Below, in pieces: positions 19,681 through 27,546 of a stretch of 64,000 nucleotides of DNA. Made by a program: the position numbers and the translations under genes. Location of the stretch: assembly GCA_023701205.1 (NCBI GenBank), contig JAMPXJ010000022.1:1-64000 (forward strand). The letters are read 5' to 3'. Numbering within the stretch: the stretch's first letter is position 1; each line of letters begins with the position of its first letter. This DNA comes from Oligoflexia bacterium. Its GTDB lineage: Bacteria; Bdellovibrionota; UBA1018. The notes below the pieces were generated by a model. It was not told the origin of the DNA and did no database searches. It saw nothing but the letters and a program-made list of their open reading frames with translations.

Positions 19681-20235
19681 ATGGACGCCGCGTCTCACCC
19701 GCAAAAGATCGTCATTGTTGGAACAAGCTGTTCCGGAAAGAGCACCTTTGCCAGGCGCGTCGCCGGTGTTTTGGGGTTTCCGCATATCGAACTCGACGCC
19801 CTATATTGGGAACCCAATTGGGTTCAAGCCCCGATAGAAGTTTTTAGGGAGCGAGTGGAGCGGGCTCTTCAAGCTCCGTCGTGGGTGGTTGAGGGCAACT
19901 ATGGCAAAGTGCGGGATACCACGTGGACGAAGGCGGATACCCTCATCTGGCTGGATTACCCGTTTTACATCATCTTCGGCCGCGCCTTGTTTCGTACAAT
20001 AAGGCGGGCGGTTATCCGAGAACGCCTTTGGAACGGTAATCGAGAATCAATCCGAAGGTCTTTCCTGAGCAGGGAGTCGATCCTGGTGTGGGTTCTCCAA
20101 ACTTATCACCGAAGGAAAAAGGAATATCCTGAGCTGCTTTCCCTCCCGGAGTATTCGCATCTCAAGGTGCTTCACTTCCGAAATCCAAAACAAGCTGAGA
20201 CCTACATAAAAGGACTAGCAGCCCAACCCCTTTGA
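19681..20235 (+). CDS. P-loop nucleotide kinase-like protein (FlaR/adenylate kinase-like)
   Basis: The product is about 184 aa. A Walker A motif, GTSCSGKST, lies near the N-terminus, followed by HIELDALYWEPNW, the substrate-loop signature of the small 'topology modulation'/adenylate-kinase-like ATPases. LIWLDYP fits Walker B, and the C-terminal lid is rich in Arg. The family probably phosphorylates a nucleotide or small molecule, substrate unknown. No clear ribosome binding site is visible. The ATG at 19681 was chosen because it starts just before the fold; a TTG at 19624 is the alternative. It is the first gene of the AT-richer island. Confidence 0.7.
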   Translation: MDAASHPQKIVIVGTSCSGKSTFARRVAGVLGFPHIELDALYWEPNWVQAPIEVFRERVERALQAPSWVVEGNYGKVRDTTWTKADTLIWLDYPFYIIFGRALFRTIRRAVIRERLWNGNRESIRRSFLSRESILVWVLQTYHRRKKEYPELLSLPEYSHLKVLHFRNPKQAETYIKGLAAQPL

Positions 20236-20301
20236 CCAATGGGGCCCATCAGCTTCTGGTGAAGAAACTGTCTGCAGGGCACGTACCGGGCCGACCAGCG
20301 A

Positions 20302-21108
20302 CTAAAACCGATCAAGAGTTTCGAAAATCCGTTTGACGCCATCTTGGCTATAAAACAAGCCTTGAACGTCAATGAGTTTGTAAGCTTGGCCTTCTCTCCT
20401 GGCCTGGGTAGCCTGGGTAGAGAGATGCCTTTTGCTATCGCATCCGAGCAAGGCAATACCTTTCACGCTTGCAGGCATTTCCTTGTAAAACTGTTCTGAG
20501 TAAACGGGGATGACATTCTTCGAGCCCAAGTTAACCGGATAGAGATCCAATCCACGGCCATGCCGGGAGTGTCCTACGGTGATCAGGTAATCCACACCAC
20601 CATTCCGCAGCGTCTGAAAGAACTCACGCCGGGCCGAATTTGAAAATTCCCGATCGAAGCGTCCCTCGCGGCTCGCAAGACCCAGGGTGACTTTGATTAT
20701 GCCGTCTTTCATGAACGTGCGATGACTAACGGAGGAAGACTCTTCTTGAGAAAAGCCGCAGAAACTCAGATAGCGAACGAAGTTTTCAGCAATCTGATAA
20801 TCGATCGACGATCGATCACCTGTGTCGGGGTCATCAAAGTACCCAAGCTGAACAAACAAATGCGCGCTTCCCTTTTCGTTCCTACGCGAGGATTCCTTTC
20901 GTCCCAGGCTATCGAGCGCGATGCACTCTCGAACATCATTCGCTGACTTTTTCGGAGCCTCCACCGCCTCCTGGATCGCGAAGGCATACTCCATGAGATC
21001 CATTCCCTTCGGACGCTCCGTTAGGTCACAAGGCGAGCCTGAGGGGGCGGCGATCCCGCAGTTCGCATGGCAAAGCAGAACCGCGGCTAATACCCCTGTC
21101 ACTCGCAT
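20302..21108 (-). CDS. Secreted protein with putative His/Cys dyad (clan CD-like)
   Basis: The 268-aa protein has a signal peptide (about 1-20). Two conserved-looking blocks stand out: YLITVGHSRHGRGLDLYP (His180/His183) and GIALLGCDSKRHL (Cys223). A strand followed by H-G, then about 40 residues, then a strand followed by a Cys, is the arrangement of the caspase/CHAT (clan CD) catalytic dyad. Protease function is inference. Base composition is clearly lower in GC than the flanks. Its start overlaps the stop of the upstream gene as TAATG, so the two are translationally coupled. Confidence 0.6.
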   Translation of the reverse strand: MRVTGVLAAVLLCHANCGIAAPSGSPCDLTERPKGMDLMEYAFAIQEAVEAPKKSANDVRECIALDSLGRKESSRRNEKGSAHLFVQLGYFDDPDTGDRSSIDYQIAENFVRYLSFCGFSQEESSSVSHRTFMKDGIIKVTLGLASREGRFDREFSNSARREFFQTLRNGGVDYLITVGHSRHGRGLDLYPVNLGSKNVIPVYSEQFYKEMPASVKGIALLGCDSKRHLSTQATQARREGQAYKLIDVQGLFYSQDGVKRIFETLDRF

Positions 21109-21893
21109 TATTTGCCGGCTCTTGAGGACACTTGGACCTGCGCGGGCTCTTCAAGCCTTTGAATCTGGAATTCAGGCTTCACATAGTTCTCCGAAACCAT
21201 GTATTCCTCTTTGAGAATCGTCCCGGCCTTTGCGAAAGGCGTCCGTTCAGGTTGATCACAAAGTTGCTCTGCATTATTTCTACGAGCATAGTCTCTCACG
21301 CTTTTATCGAATTGCGCGCGGTCCACTTCGACATAAGCGACGATCTCCTTGGAGATCTCAGGAAATACGGATTTTACCGCCGCCATTTCGACTGAGCCCG
21401 TCATAGAGCAGGACTCTAGGGCGATCTTCCTGTATGGATTCAAAATGTTCATGTAGGAATCCAATACCGTGTACTTCACGCTCTTATCAATGTAAGTCAG
21501 ATTCTGGGGTTGAATCAGGATTAACTGGTCTTTCTTCAGCCCTGCTCCCGGAATGCTGCGTGGAAGACGGACAAGCAATTTTTTCACGCCCCCGATCTTC
21601 ATTTCCACAATGGGAATATTTGACGGATCATCGTAATGATCCAAGAGAATGGGGCCATTGAATTCGGAAACGCTTTCGGTGGCATTTCCCCCCATTTGCT
21701 GAACTACGTACTGAATCTTGTACGCATCGCTAATCTCGGCAGGCTTGGGCTGAATCGTTTGAGTCACCAACTTAAGCCCGCCTTTTTTTTCGGCTACCGA
21801 AACTTTTTGCGCGTCTTCTGCGGCAAAGGTCGTTGCACTCAGAATGAGCCCTGGGATAATCAAAAATCCGTAGCTCGCCAAGGTCTTTCCCAT
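21108..21893 (-). CDS. Secreted partner protein in the island, unknown
   Basis: The 261-aa protein begins with a signal peptide (MGKTLASYGFLIIPGLILSATTFAAED). The mature part is mixed alpha/beta, with a few cysteines (ESCSMTG, EQLCDQ) and no known motif. The start at 21893 is set by GAGGG seven bases upstream; an in-frame start at 21935 would add a non-signal leader. It is coupled through TAATG to the putative His/Cys-dyad protein, so it may be its inhibitor, chaperone or substrate-presenting partner (inference). Low GC marks it as probably acquired. Confidence 0.6.
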   Translation of the reverse strand: MGKTLASYGFLIIPGLILSATTFAAEDAQKVSVAEKKGGLKLVTQTIQPKPAEISDAYKIQYVVQQMGGNATESVSEFNGPILLDHYDDPSNIPIVEMKIGGVKKLLVRLPRSIPGAGLKKDQLILIQPQNLTYIDKSVKYTVLDSYMNILNPYRKIALESCSMTGSVEMAAVKSVFPEISKEIVAYVEVDRAQFDKSVRDYARRNNAEQLCDQPERTPFAKAGTILKEEYMVSENYVKPEFQIQRLEEPAQVQVSSRAGK

Positions 21894-22280
21894 TGTTACA
21901 CCCTCACTTTCTTTCTTTGAGGGATAGATATGCAAGTGCGTGCCAGTCGTTGAGACGCCTGGGTCAAAAGTGACCTACAATGAGGAATAGACCGACTTTT
22001 TTGGATATTTAGGAGAGTTTCTCAAAGGCGAATGAGACAGGGGATGTAAAACTTCTAGACGCGTGACTTTGAAGACGGGGATCCCTTTTCAACGGCTCCG
22101 TCGTTTTTGTTGATCCTCTGTGCACATGCGGCTTTGCCTCACTCGTTCGGAATCATCGAGTGCTGTGATCTCAAGGGGTCTCCGCATGGAGCCATAGTCC
22201 CAACGGCATCGCAGAAAGACTCTACCCCCAGAGAGCTTTGAGGACCCATCAAGCTGACCGATCCAATGAAAAGTACCTCA
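21894..22280. other. Non-coding flank of the island
   Basis: About 390 bases lie between the secreted-partner gene and copy B of the palindromic repeat. A small inverted repeat, GGTCA-AAAG-TGACC (21962-21975), lies about 70 bases upstream of the secreted-partner start and could be an operator for the minus-strand pair. No convincing gene, RNA or promoter is seen in the rest. Confidence 0.4.
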
Positions 22281-22297
22281 GGCCCGCGCTGCGGGCC
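22281..22297. other. Short GC hairpin beside repeat copy B
   Basis: GGCCCGC-GCT-GCGGGCC forms seven GC-rich pairs, 15 bases before the outer arm of copy B. There is no T-tract on either strand, so it is not a clear terminator. It may be part of, or a relic beside, the palindromic element. Confidence 0.45.
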
Positions 22298-22311
22298 CAG
22301 ACAAGCACAGG

Positions 22312-22437
22312 CGCGAGAGGACTATCCCACCCAGCTCGGCGAGCTGAACCGAGCGGGACCAGGAGGGTCCCAGCGAGGGTTTGATGTGGACACGATGTCC
22401 CCCGCGAGCCCGAGCTGGGTGGGATAGTCCTCTCGCG
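22312..22437. repeat. Palindromic repeat, copy B (28-bp stem, inverted to A)
   Basis: Perfect 28-bp arms (22312-22339 and 22410-22437) enclose a 70-nt core that is the reverse complement of copy A's core with three substitutions. The internal hairpins are kept: TGTCC/GGACA with a changed loop, and GGGACC/GGTCCC with the same loop. The stem sequence differs from A at nine aligned positions, each compensated. With A it brackets a segment of about 2.75 kb in opposite orientation. It lies 57 bases upstream of the O-antigen-ligase-like gene and could act as an untranslated leader or insulator. Confidence 0.9.
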
Positions 22438-22494
22438 GTAGGCAAATTTCGCCGAGAACGTTTCAAGCGGCGATCTGCTAGACTAGGTAAGGTG

Positions 22495-23961
22495 ATGGGG
22501 AACTCCAGGCAGCAGGCCATGGTGCTTGCGCTCGTCGCGGCGGGAGCGTTTCTCTTCGGATTCCTTTACGAGGGCGTCTCGCTGAAAAATCTCTTCCTGG
22601 TCGTGTTCGGCGCGGTCGCCGGCGCGGTCCTCGCGCTGCCTTATCATTGGGCGGTCCGCATCCTTTTCGCTTACCTCGGCTTCGAGGGCATGGCCAAGAT
22701 CCTCACCGGCTACAATCCCGTGGTTCACGTGGGCGCGGATCTCCTCGTCCTCGCGCTCACCGGCCGCTGGCTGCTCGCCGCGTTCCTTCGCAGGGCTTCC
22801 GTTCCCGAGGTGCTCCCTCCGCTCAAGCCGCTTTTCGCGCTTCACCTGCTTTGGTTCGTGATCCAGTTCTTCAATCCCTACGCGCTCGGGATGGTGCCTT
22901 CGCTCGCGGGCGTGAAGGTCTACGTCACCATGCTGATCCTGTACATCTTCGGTTTTTACCTCGCGAAGAGCCGTCGGAGCGTGGAATGGTTCATGGCCAT
23001 CTGGGTGCTCACCATCGCGATCCAGGTCGCGACCGGATTGCTCCAGGCCTGGAAAGGGCCCTCGAGCGTGCTCGCGATCAGCCCGAACTACGCGGCCCCG
23101 CTCTCGAAGTTCGACGGCTTCGCGTTCCGCCCTTTCGGCACGACGCATCTGCCGGGCGGGCCCTCGGTGCTGACGTTTCTGGGCGCGCCGTTCATCGTCT
23201 ATTTTCTGGTGACCGCCCGGAGCTGGTTCGTGAAGCTTCTCATGGGCGGCCTGATTCCGCTGGCGACGCTTTTGCTGCTGCTCTGCCAGATCCGCGCCTC
23301 GCTCCTGAAGTCGATCGTGGGGGGAGGGCTTTTCCTGCTCCTGACCGGCTGGTATTCCTCGGCGGAGAACCGCAAACGGATCCTGATCGCGGTGCCAGCG
23401 GCAGCCGCGCTCCTGATGTTCGCCTTGCCGAACCTCACGCAGCGCTGGGTCGGGGAGCGCCAGGATAACACGCGCGCCATCGAGCGGACGCTGAGCCTTT
23501 TTGATTACGAGAAATCGGCTAACGCCCGCCGCGGCACTTCCGATCGCATCGTCTCCTTCGCGGAGACGGTGCCGCTCGGGGCCGGGATGTCGCGCACCGG
23601 CGCGGCCGGCGGCAAGTTCTATCATCTCGCGCTCGCCGACCCGTTCTTCCCGGCGGGCTACTTCTTCTCCGATAACTTCTGGGCGGCGACCATCGCGGAG
23701 CTCGGGGTCCCGGGTTCGGCCTTCCTGACGGCTCTGATCCTGGCGATCCTCGGCAAGGGCGCGCTCTTCATTCGGCGTACGCGCGATCCGGAAACTCAGG
23801 CCCTGCAAGCGGCCCTGCTCTGCCCCCTGATCGCGATTGTCGTGGGGCTTTGGGGGGCCGAGGGAATTCTCTATAACCCCGAGGCCGCGTTTTTCTGGTT
23901 TTTCGCGGGCGCGCTGATGCGGCTCGGCTCCTTGGAGGAACTGCCCTTTGAAAGCACTTGA
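22495..23961 (+). CDS. O-antigen ligase/polymerase-like membrane protein
   Basis: The 488-aa polytopic protein has about ten to twelve transmembrane helices and one large loop around residues 320-410 rich in Arg, Gly and His. This matches the WaaL/Wzy (O-antigen ligase domain) topology. The family joins or polymerises lipid-linked glycans on the periplasmic side. The ATG at 22495 was chosen because the hydrophobic region begins there; the frame upstream runs into the palindromic repeat. It overlaps the following methyltransferase by 14 bases, indicating a shared polysaccharide role. Confidence 0.7.
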   Translation: MGNSRQQAMVLALVAAGAFLFGFLYEGVSLKNLFLVVFGAVAGAVLALPYHWAVRILFAYLGFEGMAKILTGYNPVVHVGADLLVLALTGRWLLAAFLRRASVPEVLPPLKPLFALHLLWFVIQFFNPYALGMVPSLAGVKVYVTMLILYIFGFYLAKSRRSVEWFMAIWVLTIAIQVATGLLQAWKGPSSVLAISPNYAAPLSKFDGFAFRPFGTTHLPGGPSVLTFLGAPFIVYFLVTARSWFVKLLMGGLIPLATLLLLLCQIRASLLKSIVGGGLFLLLTGWYSSAENRKRILIAVPAAAALLMFALPNLTQRWVGERQDNTRAIERTLSLFDYEKSANARRGTSDRIVSFAETVPLGAGMSRTGAAGGKFYHLALADPFFPAGYFFSDNFWAATIAELGVPGSAFLTALILAILGKGALFIRRTRDPETQALQAALLCPLIAIVVGLWGAEGILYNPEAAFFWFFAGALMRLGSLEELPFEST

Positions 23962-24727
23962 GCTCGCGGCGCTCCCGAGCCGCAACGGACCGGTGGACCT
24001 GGCGAAAGACGGGCTTTTCGGCGCGAGATACCTGCTTCGCAACTGGCGGGCCTTGCGCGCGCGCGAATTCTCGCCCTCGCGCCTGGCAAAGGTCATGGGA
24101 ATCGCACGTTATACGCAAGTCACGCCTCCGGGCCTGAAAACGCTGTTCCAGCTCCTCGACCGCATCGAGCACGACGGAATCGCGGGCGATCTGGTCGAAT
24201 GCGGCGTATGGCGCGGCGGGGTCGCCGCGCTGATCTGCGACAGCCCGGCCGGGCGGAAGCGCACGACCTGGCTCTTCGATTCCTTCGAAGGGATGCCCGA
24301 GGGCACCGCCGAGGACAGCTGCGGGCATTCGAGCGCGCTTGCACGCGGAAGGCTCGGCGGCAAGCTCGCCCCGGTGGGCACGAACGTGGCCACGCCGGAG
24401 TTCCTCGTGACGCTCCTCAGGCGCTTCCGCGCGGACCTCTCGCGCGTGCGTGTTTTCAAGGGGTGGTTTCAGGAGACGCTCCCCGTGGCCGTTCCGGAAA
24501 TGGGCCCGATCGCCCTGCTGCGGATCGACGGCGATTTTTACGCCTCGACCAAGGTCTGCCTCGAGCAGCTCTATCCCAAGGTCGCGCCCGGCGGCTGCGT
24601 GATCATCGACGATTACAATACGTTCGAGGGCTGCCGGAAGGCCGTGCAGGAGTACTTCGGCGGCAAGACCCCGGAGCTCCATGAGATCTCGCAGGAGCAG
24701 GGGGTTTGGTTCGTCCGCACTTTATGA
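23948..24727 (+). CDS. TylF/MycF-family O-methyltransferase
   Basis: The 259-aa SAM-dependent methyltransferase has GDLVECGVWRGG (SAM-binding motif I), LFDSFEGMPEG, LLRIDGDFYAST and GGCVIIDDYN (metal and catalytic aspartates). These are the signature blocks of macrocin-O-methyltransferase-like enzymes that methylate sugars. The start is TTG at 23948 with a GGAGGAA site upstream inside the preceding gene. The likely role is methylation of a surface-glycan sugar, given the coupled O-antigen-ligase-like gene. Confidence 0.82.
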   Translation: MKALELAALPSRNGPVDLAKDGLFGARYLLRNWRALRAREFSPSRLAKVMGIARYTQVTPPGLKTLFQLLDRIEHDGIAGDLVECGVWRGGVAALICDSPAGRKRTTWLFDSFEGMPEGTAEDSCGHSSALARGRLGGKLAPVGTNVATPEFLVTLLRRFRADLSRVRVFKGWFQETLPVAVPEMGPIALLRIDGDFYASTKVCLEQLYPKVAPGGCVIIDDYNTFEGCRKAVQEYFGGKTPELHEISQEQGVWFVRTL

Positions 24728-24763
24728 TATCCGGTAGGCAAAACCTGCGATCGGAGCCCAATC

Positions 24764-26395
24764 ATGTCGGACGGCACTTTTCACGTTCCCCATCCCGTAA
24801 ACGAACCGGTTCGCGCCTACGCGCCTGGAGACGCCCACCGGGCGAGCCTCAAGGCTAGGCTCAAAGCCATGGCGGCCGAGCGGATCGAGATTCCCTGCGT
24901 GATCGGTGGCAAGGAGGTCCGTACCGGGACCAAGCGCCAGGTGGTCATGCCGCACTCGCATCGCGAGGTGCTCGCGGATTTCCATGTGGCCGGGCAGCCC
25001 GAGATGCGCGCGGCGGTCGAGACCGCGATGAAGGCCAAGCCGGCCTGGGCGGCGATGCCCTGGCAGGATCGCGCGGCGATTTTCCTCAAGGCCGCTGATC
25101 TCCTGGCCGGTCCTTATCGCGACATCCTCAATTGCGCGACGATGCTCGGCCAGTCCAAGAACGCCTACCAGGCGGAGATCGACTCGGCCTGTGAGCTGAT
25201 CGACTTCCTGCGATTCAACGCTCATTTCTATCAGCAGATCCTCCAGACCCAGCCGATCTCCTCGCCGGGCATCTGGAACCGCACCGATTATCGCCCGCTC
25301 GATGGCTTCGTGCTCGCGGTGACGCCGTTCAACTTCACCGCGATCGCGGGCAACCTGCCCAGCACGCCGGCGATGCTCGGCAACACGGTCGTCTGGAAGC
25401 CGGCGAACACGCAGATGCTCGCGGCCCACTACACGATGCAGCTCTTCCGCGAAGCAGGGCTGCCTGACGGCGTGATCAATCTCGTGCCGGCGCAGGGCGC
25501 GGAGATCGGGCGCACGCTGCTGCCGATGCGGGAGCTCGCGGGGGTCCATTTCACCGGCTCCACCGCGACCTTCAACTCGATCTGGAAGACGGTGAGCGAC
25601 AACATCGCCAATTACGGCTGCTATCCGCGGCTCGTAGGCGAGACCGGCGGCAAGGACTTCGTGTTCGCCCATCCTTCGGCGGACGTCGACGCGCTCGTGA
25701 CCGCGCTCGTGCGCGGCGCTTTCGAGTATCAGGGCCAGAAATGCTCGGCGGCCTCGCGCGCTTATATTCCGCGCTCGCTCTGGCCGCGCGTGCAGGAGCA
25801 GCTGATCGAGACCATTCGCGCGCTCAAGATGGGCGACGTGCGCGACTTCCGCAACTTCGTGAACGCGGTGATCGACCAAGCGTCGTTTGAAAATATCCAG
25901 GGCTACCTCAGCCACGCGAAGGACTCCGCGGACGCGCGGATCGTCGTGGGCGGCAACGCCCGGATGGATACGGGCTACTTCGTCGAGCCCACGGTGATCG
26001 AGGCCAAGCGTCCGGAGTATAAGAGCATGGTCGAGGAGATCTTCGGGCCCGTGCTCTCGGTCTACGTCTACGAGGACGCCAAGCTCGATGAGACGCTCAA
26101 GATCTGCGACGAGGGGACGCCTTACGCGCTCACCGGCGCGATCTTCTCGCAGGACCGTTACGCCGTGGAGAAGATGTCGGCGCGCCTGCGGGGCGCGGCC
26201 GGCAACTTCTATATCAACGACAAGCCCACGGGCGCGGTGGTCGGCCAGCAGCCCTTCGGCGGAAGCCGCGCTTCGGGCACGAACGACAAGGCCGGCAGCG
26301 CGCTGAACCTCGTGCGCTGGCTCTCGCCGCGCTCGATCAAGGAGACGTTCGTCCCGCCCAAGAGCGTGGCTTACCCGTTCATGAGCGAGGAGTGA
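24764..26395 (+). CDS. pruA: L-glutamate gamma-semialdehyde (P5C) dehydrogenase
   Basis: The 543-aa NAD-dependent aldehyde dehydrogenase is of the ALDH4 group. The N-terminal SDGTFHVPHPVNEPVRAY and overall length match the stand-alone delta-1-pyrroline-5-carboxylate dehydrogenases. The catalytic Cys is in YQGQKCSAASRAYIP, the general-base Glu in LVGETGGKDF, and the cofactor glycines in FTGSTATF. It converts glutamate semialdehyde to glutamate in proline and arginine breakdown. No proline dehydrogenase is nearby. Its 3' end overlaps the convergent sensor kinase gene by 17 bases. Confidence 0.9.
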   Translation: MSDGTFHVPHPVNEPVRAYAPGDAHRASLKARLKAMAAERIEIPCVIGGKEVRTGTKRQVVMPHSHREVLADFHVAGQPEMRAAVETAMKAKPAWAAMPWQDRAAIFLKAADLLAGPYRDILNCATMLGQSKNAYQAEIDSACELIDFLRFNAHFYQQILQTQPISSPGIWNRTDYRPLDGFVLAVTPFNFTAIAGNLPSTPAMLGNTVVWKPANTQMLAAHYTMQLFREAGLPDGVINLVPAQGAEIGRTLLPMRELAGVHFTGSTATFNSIWKTVSDNIANYGCYPRLVGETGGKDFVFAHPSADVDALVTALVRGAFEYQGQKCSAASRAYIPRSLWPRVQEQLIETIRALKMGDVRDFRNFVNAVIDQASFENIQGYLSHAKDSADARIVVGGNARMDTGYFVEPTVIEAKRPEYKSMVEEIFGPVLSVYVYEDAKLDETLKICDEGTPYALTGAIFSQDRYAVEKMSARLRGAAGNFYINDKPTGAVVGQQPFGGSRASGTNDKAGSALNLVRWLSPRSIKETFVPPKSVAYPFMSEE

Positions 26396-27473
26396 GCGGC
26401 AGCGAAACCGTAAAGGTCGAGCCCTGGCCCGGCTGGCTTTCAACGGCGATCCGGCCGCGGTGTGCCTCGACGATATTGCGCACGATCCAGAGGCCCAGGC
26501 CGAAGCCCTTGATGGCTTCGTTTTCGGTCACCCGTTCGAAACGCTCGAAGATTCGCCCGTGGTGTTCGGGCGGGATACCGATTCCCTGATCCCGCACCGC
26601 GATTTCCACAAGCGGCCCGTTGAGGCGGAGAACCAGCGCCACCGGCTTTTTCGCGCCGTATTTAACGGCATTTGAGAGCAGGTTCGTGAGGACCTGATCG
26701 ATCCTGCCGCGATCCCAGCATCCCGGGAGTGAGGGGGGTGCTTCAAAGGCGATCGCATAGTCGAAGCGATCGGCGACGTCGCGCCCAAGCTCGACGAGAT
26801 CGAACGTCTCGGGCGTCAAGGCCAGCTTCCGGGCACTGATCCGGGTGACGTCCAGGAGGTCGTCGATGAGGCCCGTGAGCCGATCGATATCCGCGCGGGT
26901 ACGCCGGAGAGATTCGATGATCCGCTCCCGGGGGACGTCCTCGGGCGTGCGAGTGAGCAATCGCGTGAGGAGATCGGTCTGCAGCCGGAGCGCCGTCAAA
27001 GGGGTCTTCAGCTCGTGCGAGGCGATGGAGAGAAATTCGTCGCGCGCCGCGAGCGCCTTCTGGAGCTGGGAGAGCAGCTCCTGCGCCCGGCGTTCCGAAT
27101 CCTCGATGCGGCTTCGGGCGCTCACGTCCCTGGCGAATTCCATCGCGCCGAAGACCTCGCCCTGGAAGGAGAGCGGGGCGGCGTAGATCTCGAAGTCCGC
27201 GCCGCTCGTGTCCGAGGTCTTCCTGCAGCTCGCGGGCTTGCCGGTCTTCAAGGCCGCTACCACCGGGCAGTCTTCGCAAGGCGAGTTCCGCGGCTGGAAA
27301 ACGGTGTAGCACTTCCTTCCCTTGAGCTCCTGTCGGGTCGACTTGAAATGATCGGCGGTTGCTTTGTTAGCGAAGAGAATCGACAGATCGGGCCCCATGA
27401 TCGCGATGTTGTCCTGAACCGCGTCGAGAACGGGTCCGATCTGGTTATGCAGCAGGTCCGCGAGGTCGCTCAT
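26379..27473 (-). CDS. Soluble PAS-domain sensor histidine kinase
   Basis: The 364-aa kinase has no transmembrane segment. The PAS domain (about 14-118) carries four cysteines (55, 66, 69, 83; CYTVFQPRNSPCEDCP), a pattern seen in PAS sensors and possibly metal- or redox-active. A short coiled coil leads to the HisKA domain with His153 in SIASHELKTPL. The ATPase domain has LLSNAVKYG (N box), DQGIGI (G1) and GFGLGLWIV (G2). No response regulator is adjacent, so it is an orphan kinase. It probably senses a cytoplasmic signal. Confidence 0.88.
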   Translation of the reverse strand: MSDLADLLHNQIGPVLDAVQDNIAIMGPDLSILFANKATADHFKSTRQELKGRKCYTVFQPRNSPCEDCPVVAALKTGKPASCRKTSDTSGADFEIYAAPLSFQGEVFGAMEFARDVSARSRIEDSERRAQELLSQLQKALAARDEFLSIASHELKTPLTALRLQTDLLTRLLTRTPEDVPRERIIESLRRTRADIDRLTGLIDDLLDVTRISARKLALTPETFDLVELGRDVADRFDYAIAFEAPPSLPGCWDRGRIDQVLTNLLSNAVKYGAKKPVALVLRLNGPLVEIAVRDQGIGIPPEHHGRIFERFERVTENEAIKGFGLGLWIVRNIVEAHRGRIAVESQPGQGSTFTVSLPLTPRS

Positions 27474-27546
27474 GCATTACGGTATATCCCTCAGCCGCGC
27501 GGATATTGTAAATCAGCCCCGTAGGCGAATTATTAAACAATGCTAA

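Noticed and set aside
19439..22437. Copies A and B as ends of an insertion sequence or integron attC sites
   Set aside because: No transposase or integrase is encoded between or beside them, no target-site duplication is seen, and the attC core motifs are absent.
16859..24750. A recurring TAGGCAAA-like string upstream of ubiB, the O-antigen-ligase-like gene and pruA
   Set aside because: Only eight bases are shared, the distance to the start codon varies (about 30 to 56 bases), and the genes have no evident common regulation.
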